Positions 9,540 to 18,509 of a stretch of 64,000 bases of DNA are shown one piece after another. Origin of the DNA: Alkalihalobacillus sp. CinArs1. Its GTDB lineage: Bacteria; Bacillota; Bacilli; Bacillales; Guptibacillaceae. The position numbers were made by a program, and so were the translations under genes. Location: NCBI RefSeq assembly GCF_947387515.1, contig NZ_CANDOB010000001.1, positions 620,001 to 684,000 of the forward strand. Reading direction: 5' to 3'. Each line of letters begins with the position of its first letter. The first letter of the stretch is position 1. Below the pieces are notes generated by a model. It was not told where the DNA came from and did no database searches. It saw only the letters and a program-made list of their open reading frames with translations.

Positions 9540-9980
9540 TTAGTCTTGCTGATACTGGTGTCTAGTTGGGTTTTCGTTTGTAGCTGGCTCATCCTCAACA
9601 AAATGATCGTTCAAGTCACGCTGAAAGCTTTCAACATCTTCGTCCGCTTGTGCACGCACTTCAGGATCTTCAGAGTTAGCTTTTCGCTCTTTGATCTTTG
9701 AAACGATATTGTTTGATTGATCAGATACCTGCTTGTAAATTGTGTTTGATTTCTCTTTCGCACGGTTCGCAAAGTCCGTTCCACGCTCAACAGCTGTATC
9801 GCGGAATTGAGACGTTCTTTCTTTTACTACACCAGCTTGCTGGTTCAAGTCACTGCGAAGCTCTTTACCTGATTTTGGAGCAGATAGTAGGGCTGCAGCT
9901 GCACCTACGATTCCACCGATTAATGATCCGATGATAAAATCTTTTGTGTTAATATTATTGTTATTGTTCTCGTTTGACAT
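9540..9980 (-). CDS. ytxH: YtxH general stress protein
   Basis: A 146-residue protein with an Asn-rich N-terminus followed by a Gly/Ala-rich hydrophobic stretch (about residues 15-35, FIIGSLIGGIVGAAAALL) and then SAPKSGKELR, the signature of the YtxH family. The rest is polar and likely helical coiled coil. It is probably membrane-attached. Its role is unknown; in B. subtilis it belongs to the SigB stress regulon. The gene starts 12 bases after the ytxG stop, so the two are co-transcribed. Confidence 0.9.
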   Translation of the reverse strand: MSNENNNNNINTKDFIIGSLIGGIVGAAAALLSAPKSGKELRSDLNQQAGVVKERTSQFRDTAVERGTDFANRAKEKSNTIYKQVSDQSNNIVSKIKERKANSEDPEVRAQADEDVESFQRDLNDHFVEDEPATNENPTRHQYQQD

Positions 9981-9992
9981 GTGATCAACCTC

Positions 9993-10436
9993 CTAAGATT
10001 TTGAATCGATATATTGATCTGTCGCTTTTTTCTTTACTTGCCATTTCTGCCAGATTTGCATCGCAGCATTACCCCATTGAACAACTTTGGTTACTTGTTC
10101 TGATTGGCGCTCTGCTTCATCAGTTACTTTCTCTGAAATGTTCTTCAATGAACTGTTCATCTTACCTAGTGACGTTCCAACCTCTCTCACTTGAACGAAT
10201 ACCGTATCCAGAGCTTCTGATTTCCCCTGAATATCCTCTGCAAGAAGGTTAGTCTTATGTAACAATGCTGTTGTTTCTGTAGTAAGACCATTCATTTGTT
10301 TTTCAAGACTATCAAGAGTTTTTGCTGTGTTACTAAGCGTGTCTTTTAACGATTTCAATGTTTGTGCAACGAAATATACAAGTACTGCAAATGCAATGGC
10401 AATAATAGCTACACTCAAATAAAGAATAATCTCCAT
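9993..10436 (-). CDS. ytxG: YtxG general stress protein (DUF948)
   Basis: A 147-residue protein with one N-terminal transmembrane helix (about residues 5-25, LYLSVAIIAIAFAVLVYFVA) and a long amphipathic region with heptad character (SLKDTLSNTAKTLDSLEKQM), typical of DUF948. The C-terminus is basic. Function is not known; homologues are SigB-dependent. It leads the ytxGHJ set behind a SigB-like promoter, with AAAGGAGGTG as ribosome site. Confidence 0.9.
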   Translation of the reverse strand: MEIILYLSVAIIAIAFAVLVYFVAQTLKSLKDTLSNTAKTLDSLEKQMNGLTTETTALLHKTNLLAEDIQGKSEALDTVFVQVREVGTSLGKMNSSLKNISEKVTDEAERQSEQVTKVVQWGNAAMQIWQKWQVKKKATDQYIDSKS

Positions 10437-10462
10437 CTCCTGGCACCTCCTTTTCTAACTGT

Positions 10463-10488
10463 GTTCCCTTGATTGGTCTCTTATAAAC
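10463..10488 (-). promoter_or_regulatory. SigB-like promoter of ytxGHJ
   Basis: On the minus strand, GTTTAT and GGGAAC are 14 bp apart, close to the general-stress SigB consensus GTTTAA-N12-15-GGGTAT (five of six at each box). It ends 26 bases before the ytxG start. SigB control of this operon is known in B. subtilis. Confidence 0.6.
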
Positions 10489-10637
10489 ACTAGTTTGGCA
10501 TTTCACAAAAAGTAACAAAATGAGCCAACCTTACTACTACTATTCGTTAGAATATCCATTATTCCTTTTTTACAAACTTTCTTTTCAGAGAAGAAATTGG
10601 ATAAATTGTGACTTTCTTCTATGAAAGGCTTTTCATT

Positions 10638-10676
10638 AAAAAATAAAAACAAGAAAAGGCTCTTGGCCTTTCCTTG
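10638..10676 (-). terminator. Terminator after murC
   Basis: In minus direction an 11-bp stem with one mismatch (caaggaaaggc / gccttttcttg) is followed by a T-rich tract. Confidence 0.8.
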
Positions 10677-11981
10677 CTATAGTGACGCTTTCTCCGTTTC
10701 ATAAGCAGCTTGATATTTTTGAATATCACCAGCACCCATGAATAGGAGAACGCCTTTATTATGATCATTCAGTTTCTGAATCGATTCCTCAGTAATAAGA
10801 TGCGAGTTCGGAATCTTTTCCATCAGATGATCAATCGTTAATTGACCTGATTCTTCTCTAGCTGATCCAAAAATGTCACAAAGATAAACGACATCTGCTT
10901 CTTTTAAGCTATCAGCAAAGTCATCTAAGAACGTTTTCGTACGCGTAAAAGTATGAGGTTGGAAAATAGCGACCACTTCACGGTTCGGATACTTTTGTTG
11001 AGCAGATTCAATCGTTGCTTTAATCTCAGTAGGATGATGAGCATAATCATCGATCAACACCTGATCGTCCACAGTTTTTTCGGTGAACCTACGCTTTACG
11101 CCCTTGAAATTTTGAAGTTGCTTTTGTACAGCATCACCCGGAAGGTTTTCATAATGGCATAACGCAACTACGGAAAGTGCGTTTAGGACGTTGTGCTTCC
11201 CATAGGTAGGGATCTGGAACGTTCTATAATAATCATCACGAACATGTACATCGAACGTTGTGCCATTTTCGTCTACTTTAATATTCGTAGCTTGAAAATC
11301 GTTCTGCTCATCGAAACCGTAGAAGACTACGGGCACTTTTGTTTGAATTTGCTGAAGGTAAACATCGTCACCAAATGCGATGATTCCTTTTTTAACAAGC
11401 ATAGCCATCTCTTGAAACGCTGAAAAAACATCTTCGACATCTGAAAAATAATCCGGATGGTCAAAATCGATGTTTGTCATGATCGCATAATCAGGCTGGT
11501 ATGATAAAAAATGACGGCGATATTCACATGCTTCAAATACAAAATACTGGCTATCTTTAACCCCTTTTCCGGTACCATCTCCGATTAAAAAGGATGTTGG
11601 TTCTGCTTCGCCGATTACGTGAGCGAGCAGCCCAGTGGTTGATGTTTTGCCATGTGAACCTGTCACTGCAATACTGGTGAACTTTTGAATAAAGTCACCA
11701 AGGAATTTATGATAACGATAGACAGGAAGGTTCATCTCTCGAGCGCGAACTAACTCCTCGTGTTCATCATCAAACGCATTGCCGGCGATTATAATCATGT
11801 TCTCATCAATATTTTCTTCTGAGAACGGAAGAATGGTAATACCTTTTTGCTCAAGGGCTTCCTGGGTAAAAAAGCGTTTCTCAACATCAGAACCTTGAAC
11901 GTTGTAACCCATGTCGTTCAAGATCTGCGCAAGTGCGCTCATTCCGGAGCCCTTAATGCCAACAAAGTGATATATAGTCAT
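10677..11981 (-). CDS. murC: UDP-N-acetylmuramate--L-alanine ligase
   Basis: Cytoplasmic enzyme adding the first amino acid of the peptidoglycan stem peptide. 434 residues, the usual length. The N-terminal Rossmann domain starts [15 protein letters not shown]; the ATP P-loop of Mur ligases is [10 protein letters not shown] near residues 108-117; [15 protein letters not shown] and DFDHPDY mark the central domain, and [10 protein letters not shown] the C-terminal ligase domain. Its place between ytxG and sftA is conserved in Bacillus. Confidence 0.97.
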   Translation of the reverse strand: MTIYHFVGIKGSGMSALAQILNDMGYNVQGSDVEKRFFTQEALEQKGITILPFSEENIDENMIIIAGNAFDDEHEELVRAREMNLPVYRYHKFLGDFIQKFTSIAVTGSHGKTSTTGLLAHVIGEAEPTSFLIGDGTGKGVKDSQYFVFEACEYRRHFLSYQPDYAIMTNIDFDHPDYFSDVEDVFSAFQEMAMLVKKGIIAFGDDVYLQQIQTKVPVVFYGFDEQNDFQATNIKVDENGTTFDVHVRDDYYRTFQIPTYGKHNVLNALSVVALCHYENLPGDAVQKQLQNFKGVKRRFTEKTVDDQVLIDDYAHHPTEIKATIESAQQKYPNREVVAIFQPHTFTRTKTFLDDFADSLKEADVVYLCDIFGSAREESGQLTIDHLMEKIPNSHLITEESIQKLNDHNKGVLLFMGAGDIQKYQAAYETEKASL

Positions 11982-12121
11982 TTCAGAACCTCCACACTTT
12001 CATTTCTACACCGAATATCTTCTTTATTATATGAAATCTTTACAATCATGCTCCCTAATTCTGTACAATAACGCATTATAGCATAAATAAGGGGATGCTC
12101 CAATAATCGATAAACACTGGC

Positions 12122-12149
12122 TAAAAAAGACAGGATTTTCCCCTGTCTC
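12122..12149 (-). terminator. Terminator after the nicotinate phosphoribosyltransferase gene
   Basis: Stem agacagg / cctgtct with six T on the minus strand. Confidence 0.75.
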
Positions 12150-12150
12150 C

Positions 12151-13248
12151 TTACTCTACTCGTTCTAGCCTAGGGTTCGGACGATATTTCCTACCTGCTT
12201 TCGCTTCTGGCTCCTCGTCGATAATAACATTATCTCCGGTAAACCCGATGTTTACTTTCAGCAGGCTGCTCCCAACTCCATAAATATCTACCGGTACGTT
12301 CTGGCCCTCGAATTCTCGAATTCTTTCTTCTGTGAATCCTCCGCTCACAACGATCTTAACATGATCGAAACCTTCTTGATTTAGAGCTTCTCTTAACGCG
12401 AATATTAATTCAGCATTTACGCCTCGAGGGTCAAATGTTCCAAGCACATCTGGATTTCTCCAGAAATATTGATCGACCATCGTTCTAGACGTGTCGACTC
12501 GAACACCTTTTAATGTATCACCGAACTCTCTAGCTACTCTGAGAGAATCTGTAATCACGTCGTTATTATAATCTACTAAGGCGATCAAATCATCTTCAGG
12601 ATATTTAGAATGGTACGCTTTTGATGCTTCGACCACATCTCCTTTGAACAATTGGATCAAAGCATGCGGCATCGTGCCCATCCCTCTTTTTCCCCACCAT
12701 TCATTCATAGCGTGTGTTGCTTGCGCTGTAGATCCACCAATGTATGAGGCATAACCATCTCCTGCTTGTTGTGTATAATGATCGTCACGATCACCCATAA
12801 AGATAACTGGTTTTTGAATACCTGAAGATCTCGCTGCTTTAACAACATGATATACATTCGTAGCAACTGACGTTCTTCTGCCTAGTATTCCATCAATTAT
12901 CCCTTCAAGAAAACCAAAGTTTTGATATGGTCCCTTAATTTTCAGCACCGTTTCGAACGGTGATATTTTATCTCCATCCTTTAATGAATGGATTTCAAGT
13001 GAGTCAGGATCTTTTGCGAACGTTTTAATCAAAGCAATTGCTTCGTCTGACCCACAAAGGACAGCATCATTCTTTTGGAAGAACTGCATCGTCACGATAT
13101 TATCCGGTTTATACTCTTCTACGATCTCACACGTTTTCAAAAAGTAGACTGCTGAAAACCAGCCCTCTTTCACTCGTTCGTCAAATTTAAACGTGCGATT
13201 TGTTAAACGTTTTATTTCACCTTGCATTTTCAGTTCAATTTCTTTCAT
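12151..13248 (-). CDS. Nicotinate phosphoribosyltransferase family protein
   Basis: Predicted to convert nicotinate and PRPP to nicotinate mononucleotide in NAD salvage. The 365-residue protein has the type II phosphoribosyltransferase barrel of the NAPRTase/QPRTase group: RRTSVATNVYHVVKAAR (about residues 125-141), an AGDGYASYIGGSTAQAT segment near 164-180, VRVDTSR near 254, and the phosphate-binding strand IVVSGGFTEERI near 301. It is clearly shorter than B. subtilis PncB (YueK), so it belongs to a compact subfamily; substrate specificity is inferred. It lies between sftA and murC in the same direction. Confidence 0.85.
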   Translation of the reverse strand: MKEIELKMQGEIKRLTNRTFKFDERVKEGWFSAVYFLKTCEIVEEYKPDNIVTMQFFQKNDAVLCGSDEAIALIKTFAKDPDSLEIHSLKDGDKISPFETVLKIKGPYQNFGFLEGIIDGILGRRTSVATNVYHVVKAARSSGIQKPVIFMGDRDDHYTQQAGDGYASYIGGSTAQATHAMNEWWGKRGMGTMPHALIQLFKGDVVEASKAYHSKYPEDDLIALVDYNNDVITDSLRVAREFGDTLKGVRVDTSRTMVDQYFWRNPDVLGTFDPRGVNAELIFALREALNQEGFDHVKIVVSGGFTEERIREFEGQNVPVDIYGVGSSLLKVNIGFTGDNVIIDEEPEAKAGRKYRPNPRLERVE

Positions 13249-13379
13249 TCTGGGGCTCCTTCAAGTAGTTTCGTCATTCGAATGTGAGCTCTATAGTTAC
13301 TAGTATTCTTAATTATTAAGATAAAAAAACATATCTTTTTACACACTCTATATCATATAGAACAACCCTGGATAAAACA

Positions 13380-13415
13380 AGTAGAAAAGATATGCACTAT
13401 ACGTGCATATCTTTT
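13380..13415 (-). terminator. Hairpin overlapping the sftA stop
   Basis: A 12-bp stem (aaagatatgcac / gtgcatatcttt) contains the last sftA codons and the stop. In minus direction it is followed by TTCTACTTGTTTT, a modest T-tract. Confidence 0.65.
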
Positions 13416-16225
13416 AGGAACGTCTCTTCAAAATCAGCCTTACTCATAAGAATGCTCCTTGGCTTACTTCCCATTGCTTCAGAGACTAACCCTCTTTCTT
13501 CCATCATTTCGATCAATCTCGCAGCTCTATTGAAGCCTATGCGGAATCGTCTTTGGAGAGCGGAGGATGATGCTTGACCTTGATCGATCGCCCACATACA
13601 CGCTTCCTCAAACAAATCATCTTCTTGTTCGTTATATTGTTGCTTCTTTGCAAGGTCCTCTTTTGCAATCAAGTAATTAGGCTTACGTTGCTTTCTCACA
13701 TAGGATGTGACACGCTCGATTTCTTCATCAGACACGAAGTTCCCTTGCAAACGCACTGGTTTAGACGATCCATTCTCTAAACAGAGCATATCCCCTTTTC
13801 CAAGTAGTTTTTCTGCTCCACTCGAATCAAGGATCGTTCTAGAGTCGATCTGGGATGAAACAGAAAAGGCAATACGTGTAGGGATGTTTGCTTTTATTAA
13901 GCCAGTAATAACGTCAACAGAAGGTCTCTGTGTAGCTACAAGCAAATGAATGCCGCATGCTCTAGCCTTCTGAGCAATTCTGCATATCGCATCTTCAACA
14001 TCTTGTGGAGAAACCATCATAAGGTCAGCCAATTCATCGATGACTACAACGATATAAGGTAACTTATGCTGTGGTTCACCATGTTCGATCGCTCTGTCAT
14101 TATAGCGTTTGATATCCCTTACACCAGCAGCTGCAAATTTTTCATATCGCTCTTCCATCTCATCCACTGCCCATTTCAATGCTGTAGTCGCTTCCTTTAC
14201 ATCATTGATAACAGGTGTGACAAGGTGTGGTAGACCATTATACGGCGCTAACTCTACCATCTTGGGGTCGATTAGGAGCATTTTCACATCTGCAGGATTT
14301 GAATTTAGTAACAAGCTTACGAGAATTGAATTGATACACACACTTTTTCCAGACCCTGTTGCACCTGCAATCAAACCGTGTGGCATTTTTTGAATATCTG
14401 TTACTTTAGCATTTCCGCCAATGTCAAAACCTAACGCTGCATTCAGTAGAGAGTCTTTCGATTGAAAAACACCGCTCCGTACGACTTCCCGTATAAAAAC
14501 AGGGCGACTTCTTGGGTTAGGAACTTCGATACCAATCGCATTCCGACCAGGAATCGGTGCTTCCATCCGAATATCTCTTGCTGCAAGGCTCAGTTTAATA
14601 TCGTCACTAAGATTTGTGATTTTGTTCACTTTAACACCAGGGCTCGGCTGTACTTCAAAGCGAGTAACGGTTGGTCCCATCGTAGCTCCGATCACGCTTG
14701 CCTGCACATTAAAGTTCTTCAAGGTAGATTCCAGCAGTTCACGCTGATCTTTGAGCCACTGTTCATCATTACCTTCGTCACGCGGTGGAATATCCAAGAG
14801 GGAAATAGGAGGGAGCTTATATTCTCCGTTTGACGTCGGCTTTTTCACAAGATGTCTTCTATCACTTGCAAGCATCATTACGTTATATGGAACTTGTGGC
14901 TTCGGCCGGCCCTCTTCTCTCTTTTTCTCCACTTTGTTTTCTTTATGTTTTTGCGTCACTCCACTCTCTTCAACTGTTTCTGCTTGAGACTCTTTTGATT
15001 CATCCGTAATAGCAGAAACTTCACTTACGTTTTGTAATGTCTCTTTATCGTCTACCTCTGTAAGTGAGTGGGTTCCTATATCTTTCTCAGAAGCTTCTTC
15101 ATGTCCATCTTCTAGTACTTCCTCTTGTGTTTCCTCTGGCGTATCCTCTTGTCCATCTTCTTGTTCTTTCCCTAGTACTTCTTCTATAAGTTCTTCCTGT
15201 ACATCCTCTTGTTCCTCTGTTACTTCTTCATGTATTTCCACTTCATCTTCTATTTCGACTGGTGATTCACTAGCTTGAATCGCTCTCTCAATGTATGAGC
15301 CGCTGGATTCTCCCTGGTCGTTTAACGGCTCTAAATCTTTCTGATCATCATTCTCGAGCTCTTTACGTAAAGGTGACTCATCAAACTCTCTCTCGCTATC
15401 TCGATCAGATTGGGGAGCATCGTTTTCAATCCCCTCAGTTGTATCCTCCGCCTGGTTATCTTCTTCATAATTTGAAACTAACACTTCTTCAATATGGTTT
15501 GCTTCATCTGTATGATCAAAGCCTTTGTTAGGCTCTGTAGAAGATAAAGGTTTATCCTCTTTCACTTCTTCTGTATGTTCATTTTTTAGATCATAACTTC
15601 TTATTTCTGATTCCTCAGATCGATAATCAGTTGGTTTGTGTATGAGTTGATCGATAACTTTATGTTCGTTTAGAGGTGTATATTTATGCCTGTATTCACT
15701 TTCTTTAATCGCTCTTTCAACTTTCTCCACTACAGGACGCTTACTGAAGCCATAAATCGGTGATGGAATATCAGTAGGCTTAAAGTTAACACCGCTAAAC
15801 TTCTTTGGAGTATCTTCTTTTATTTGTTCACTCGATGTCTTCGCTTTATTTTGGTTTGAACTTGAACTCGAATTTGAAACGGCCCTAACATTCGAATTTT
15901 CATTTTTGGTTTTATGAGATCGGTCGCTCGAATCAGCAGGCTTAGGCTGTTGTGTAGTTTTTTTACTTTCCGCTCTTCTACCGCTTTTATAAGACTCATC
16001 AGGAATTAAAGGAAATCGAAAATTTCCTTCTCTGGGATATTGGTGAACGATTCTCGCTTCATTCTTTCTCGTTCCACTTTCGATTCTCCCAATTGAGTTT
16101 TTCCGGTCTATTTTTGGGTACTCTTTAGACTGCCTCGCCCCCTCATCAGCACGATCATCCATTTCTTTCTCTTCATTCACATCAAATAATTTATTCAGTG
16201 CTTTTTTAAACCAGTTATTGCCCAA
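13397..16225 (-). CDS. sftA: DNA translocase SftA (FtsK/SpoIIIE family, soluble)
   Basis: Moves chromosomal DNA away from the closing septum. The 942-residue protein has no transmembrane segments, which separates SftA (YtpT) from SpoIIIE. The first ~470 residues are highly charged and low in complexity, with a Glu-rich stretch at roughly 325-400. The motor follows, with Walker A GATGSGKS near residues 618-625, Walker B MLLIDPKMVEL near 650, and VVVIDELADLMMV. The C-terminal winged-helix gamma domain that reads KOPS/SRS-type DNA signs is at about 865-930 (QRRFRIGFNRAARLIEMMEE). Confidence 0.95.
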   Translation of the reverse strand: MGNNWFKKALNKLFDVNEEKEMDDRADEGARQSKEYPKIDRKNSIGRIESGTRKNEARIVHQYPREGNFRFPLIPDESYKSGRRAESKKTTQQPKPADSSDRSHKTKNENSNVRAVSNSSSSSNQNKAKTSSEQIKEDTPKKFSGVNFKPTDIPSPIYGFSKRPVVEKVERAIKESEYRHKYTPLNEHKVIDQLIHKPTDYRSEESEIRSYDLKNEHTEEVKEDKPLSSTEPNKGFDHTDEANHIEEVLVSNYEEDNQAEDTTEGIENDAPQSDRDSEREFDESPLRKELENDDQKDLEPLNDQGESSGSYIERAIQASESPVEIEDEVEIHEEVTEEQEDVQEELIEEVLGKEQEDGQEDTPEETQEEVLEDGHEEASEKDIGTHSLTEVDDKETLQNVSEVSAITDESKESQAETVEESGVTQKHKENKVEKKREEGRPKPQVPYNVMMLASDRRHLVKKPTSNGEYKLPPISLLDIPPRDEGNDEQWLKDQRELLESTLKNFNVQASVIGATMGPTVTRFEVQPSPGVKVNKITNLSDDIKLSLAARDIRMEAPIPGRNAIGIEVPNPRSRPVFIREVVRSGVFQSKDSLLNAALGFDIGGNAKVTDIQKMPHGLIAGATGSGKSVCINSILVSLLLNSNPADVKMLLIDPKMVELAPYNGLPHLVTPVINDVKEATTALKWAVDEMEERYEKFAAAGVRDIKRYNDRAIEHGEPQHKLPYIVVVIDELADLMMVSPQDVEDAICRIAQKARACGIHLLVATQRPSVDVITGLIKANIPTRIAFSVSSQIDSRTILDSSGAEKLLGKGDMLCLENGSSKPVRLQGNFVSDEEIERVTSYVRKQRKPNYLIAKEDLAKKQQYNEQEDDLFEEACMWAIDQGQASSSALQRRFRIGFNRAARLIEMMEERGLVSEAMGSKPRSILMSKADFEETFLKDMHV

Positions 16226-16389
16226 TTAAAATCACCTTTTCTAGTTAAGCCTTTTAGCTTTTGTTATTCTATTTTATCGGAAATTCCCCTGTCATTGTAA
16301 GGCTCTTTCTAAAATCTTTCGTTATTTTAGATGCTTCTTAGTCTAAATTAGTAAAATCGGTCCAATATCCCTACACAAAAACAGTAAAA

Positions 16390-16423
16390 AGAAAAAACCT
16401 ACTAGATAAAATCCTAGTAGGTC
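16390..16423 (-). terminator. Terminator after ytpR
   Basis: Stem acctactag / ctagtaggt with an 8-base loop; six T follow in minus direction. The stem includes the ytpR stop codon. Confidence 0.85.
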
Positions 16424-17022
16424 TTAAATTCTGATCCAATTTCATAGTCTTCTGAAAGGACCAAAATACCTTTTTCTTTTGGTGCATCAGGAAGATCAAG
16501 CTCTTTTGCTGAGCAAATCATCCCAGAAGATTCAATACCACGTAGACTTGCATCTTTAATAACCATACCAGAAGGCATTACCGCACCAACCTTTGCCACA
16601 ACTACTTTTTGGCCTTGATCAACGTTTGGCGCACCGCAAACGATCTGCAATCGAGCGTCACCTACGTTAACTTGACAAATATTAAGTTTGTCAGCATTTG
16701 GGTGTTTGGTCATCTCTTCAACCAGTCCAACAACAAATTTTGGTGATGCATCGTATACTAATTCATCCTCAAAACCGTTTTCTTTAAGGATACGATTCAC
16801 TTCAGAAATCAACTCTTCACTTTCTTCTACAACACCCGTTGCATCGATGTTATAGCTCTTAGAAATATCAAAGATATTGTATCCTACAGTTTGATTTGAC
16901 TCTTGGCTGAATACACGCGCAACGCTACCCTTTCGTTCTACAGATCGGTCTTCTCGATCTGTACTTCCAAGCGTTACGATCAATGTGTCACCAATACCTT
17001 CTTTGTTATAAAACAAGTTCAT
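16414..17022 (-). CDS. ytpR: YtpR, tRNA-binding domain protein
   Basis: A 202-residue protein whose C-terminal half (about residues 90-200) is an EMAP-II/Arc1p-type OB fold, as in the N-terminus of bacterial PheT and the C-terminus of MetG: VEEMTKHPNADKLNICQVNVG, IVCGAPNV and VAKVGAVMPSGMVI. It should bind tRNA in the cytoplasm. The N-terminal ~90 residues are specific to the YtpR family. Its precise function is unknown. It lies 21 bases after ytpQ and is likely co-transcribed with it. Confidence 0.92.
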   Translation of the reverse strand: MNLFYNKEGIGDTLIVTLGSTDREDRSVERKGSVARVFSQESNQTVGYNIFDISKSYNIDATGVVEESEELISEVNRILKENGFEDELVYDASPKFVVGLVEEMTKHPNADKLNICQVNVGDARLQIVCGAPNVDQGQKVVVAKVGAVMPSGMVIKDASLRGIESSGMICSAKELDLPDAPKEKGILVLSEDYEIGSEFKTY

Positions 17023-17043
17023 ATTTCGTGTTCTCCTTTAATG

Positions 17044-17844
17044 TTAATCTTCTTTTGGTTTATTTTTAGCAAGGATAAAGACAGGTTCTAATTTGCCATC
17101 TTCGTAAATGAAGGGTAGTCCAGTAACAGGTACTAGTCCATTTGAGAAGAAATGCATCGTTAGCTGTGCAAGTGCATCATAGCCACGTTCGTTCACAATA
17201 TCAGCAAAGATCAATACATCTTGATGAGGAATTGCTACGGCTAATTCCCCTTTTGCTTTAGATGCCATCTCCTCTAATAAAGATTGATTCAGCACTCGAC
17301 TCGCATCATAGCCATCATTGGTATTTAAAAAGTAGAAGGTGCACCCCGCCACTGTATCTGTTTTCATTTCAGTCGACAGACCTCGAACATTAAACCTCGA
17401 TACTTCTTGAAGCGTTTCTTTGGTCATGCCCTCTTTCTCCAGCCAATTCTTGTCGATTAAGCGGTACGATTTACCAAGGTCGAGGGCATAGTAGATCCTT
17501 GTTTCTCCAGTGTGCTCATCGAAAACGAGCGGTACACCAGATTCAGTTTCTGAAGGAAATGAACCAGATCGAATAACAGGGAAGATGTTGCTTTCGCTTC
17601 CGCTTAGTTCCTGGTTATCATTCATCGCTTTCAACGTTTCTTCAACATGATGCACGATTTCATCAAGAAGGGATTCTTTACGTTCTTCATATTTTGCAGC
17701 AAGTCCTTTTAAAGAGAGACTCATCCCTTTTCCTGAACACTTTGTTTCGATTCGAAGCTTCTCTTCTTTCTTATTATATGTAAGTTCACGGTCTTCACTT
17801 TGCAGCCGTTCTTCTAACAGTTTTCGCAAATCTTTCGGTTCCAT
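17044..17844 (-). CDS. ytpQ: YtpQ, DUF1444 family protein
   Basis: A 266-residue soluble protein of unknown function found across Bacilli. I chose the ATG at 17842-17844 because GGGTGGTGA lies just before it and the product then starts MEPKDLRKLLEERL, close to the usual family length; an upstream ATG at 17868 lacks a good ribosome site. The middle has FPVIRSGSFPSE and VPLVFDEHTGETRIYYALDLG, typical of the family. It is preceded by an unassigned structured RNA or leader (17908-18165). Confidence 0.88.
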   Translation of the reverse strand: MEPKDLRKLLEERLQSEDRELTYNKKEEKLRIETKCSGKGMSLSLKGLAAKYEERKESLLDEIVHHVEETLKAMNDNQELSGSESNIFPVIRSGSFPSETESGVPLVFDEHTGETRIYYALDLGKSYRLIDKNWLEKEGMTKETLQEVSRFNVRGLSTEMKTDTVAGCTFYFLNTNDGYDASRVLNQSLLEEMASKAKGELAVAIPHQDVLIFADIVNERGYDALAQLTMHFFSNGLVPVTGLPFIYEDGKLEPVFILAKNKPKED

Positions 17845-17907
17845 TTTTTCACCACCCTGTACATTCAATTAGAGTTGTCACTTTATGATACCATGAAAGT
17901 TCTATAG

Positions 17908-18165
17908 ACAAAAACAAAGCTATGTTAGACATAGCTCAGGTTGTTAATGACCTTAAAATGTTGTACTCCCTATAACGGAGGAGTTTGGATCCCTCATACT
18001 TTCCTATGGACACACGCCCGTTGGACCACGGTAGTCAAGAGGGACCCACTCCTACTAGCATACTTCAAACCAACTTTCCGACCTACAATGCTTACGAATA
18101 TTTACGCTCATGTTGATTTATTCTTCATTCGTAAGACTTTATCAACAGCCTGAAGCTAAGTTAGA
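17908..18165 (-). ncRNA. Unassigned structured RNA or attenuating leader between ytpP and ytpQ
   Basis: No protein gene fits this 309-base gap, but the minus strand folds well by eye. A closing stem pairs 18141-18156 with 17934-17948 (about 14 pairs). A 9-bp hairpin cttacgaat/attcgtaag joins 18127-18135 and 18091-18099. A central arm pairs 18039-18052 with 17980-17995 (ggagtgggtccctc with gagggatcc...ctcc). The 3' end is a strong intrinsic terminator (17908-17936; stem agctatg/catagct plus T-run). The closing stem and terminator share bases around 17933-17936, so they compete. I do not recognise a T-box, SAM, TPP, FMN, lysine, cobalamin, M-box, 6S or SRP signature. It could be a free RNA or a riboswitch for ytpQ. 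Confidence 0.55.
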
Positions 18166-18177
18166 CATTTGTTTTTC

Positions 18178-18492
18178 TTATTTAACACTTGATAAAAAGT
18201 CTTCGATTTCTTCACGTGTTTTTCTATTCTTGCTTACAAAACGTCCAGTCTCTTCTCCTTCGTTGAATGCAACAAAGCTTGGGATTCCAAAAACATTTAA
18301 TTCCTGACAAAGTTCAATATGTTGATCTCTGTCTACATAGTAGAAAGTCAGTTCCTTATACTCTTGTTCCAGTTCTGGTAGAAATGGCTCGATTACGCGG
18401 CAATCGGGGCACCAATCTGCTGAGAATAAAAAGACAGATTTCCCTTCGTTCATCGCTTGGACGTAGTCTTCGTGCTTATCAAAAGTTTTCAT
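18178..18492 (-). CDS. ytpP: Thioredoxin-like protein YtpP
   Basis: A 104-residue cytoplasmic thioredoxin-fold protein with the redox motif WCPDC (residues 27-31) and a cis-proline in GIPSFV near residue 75. It likely reduces disulfides or bacillithiol mixed disulfides; targets are unknown. CPDC is unlike the CGPC of housekeeping TrxA, which suggests a distinct partner. An AGGAGG-like site precedes the start. It is followed by the structured RNA region and ytpQ. Confidence 0.9.
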   Translation of the reverse strand: MKTFDKHEDYVQAMNEGKSVFLFSADWCPDCRVIEPFLPELEQEYKELTFYYVDRDQHIELCQELNVFGIPSFVAFNEGEETGRFVSKNRKTREEIEDFLSSVK

Positions 18493-18509
18493 TGTATATC
18501 CTCCTATGA

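Noticed and set aside
17941-18153. Plus-strand frame of 70 codons between ytpQ and ytpP
   Set aside because: No ribosome site or recognisable protein, and the region is better explained by minus-strand RNA structure.
17908-18165. 6S RNA, SRP RNA, T-box or known riboswitch identity for the structured region
   Set aside because: I looked for their conserved cores (for example GGTGGTACCGCG, GGAAGGAAGCAG, the 6S central bubble with a simple terminal arm) and none is present.
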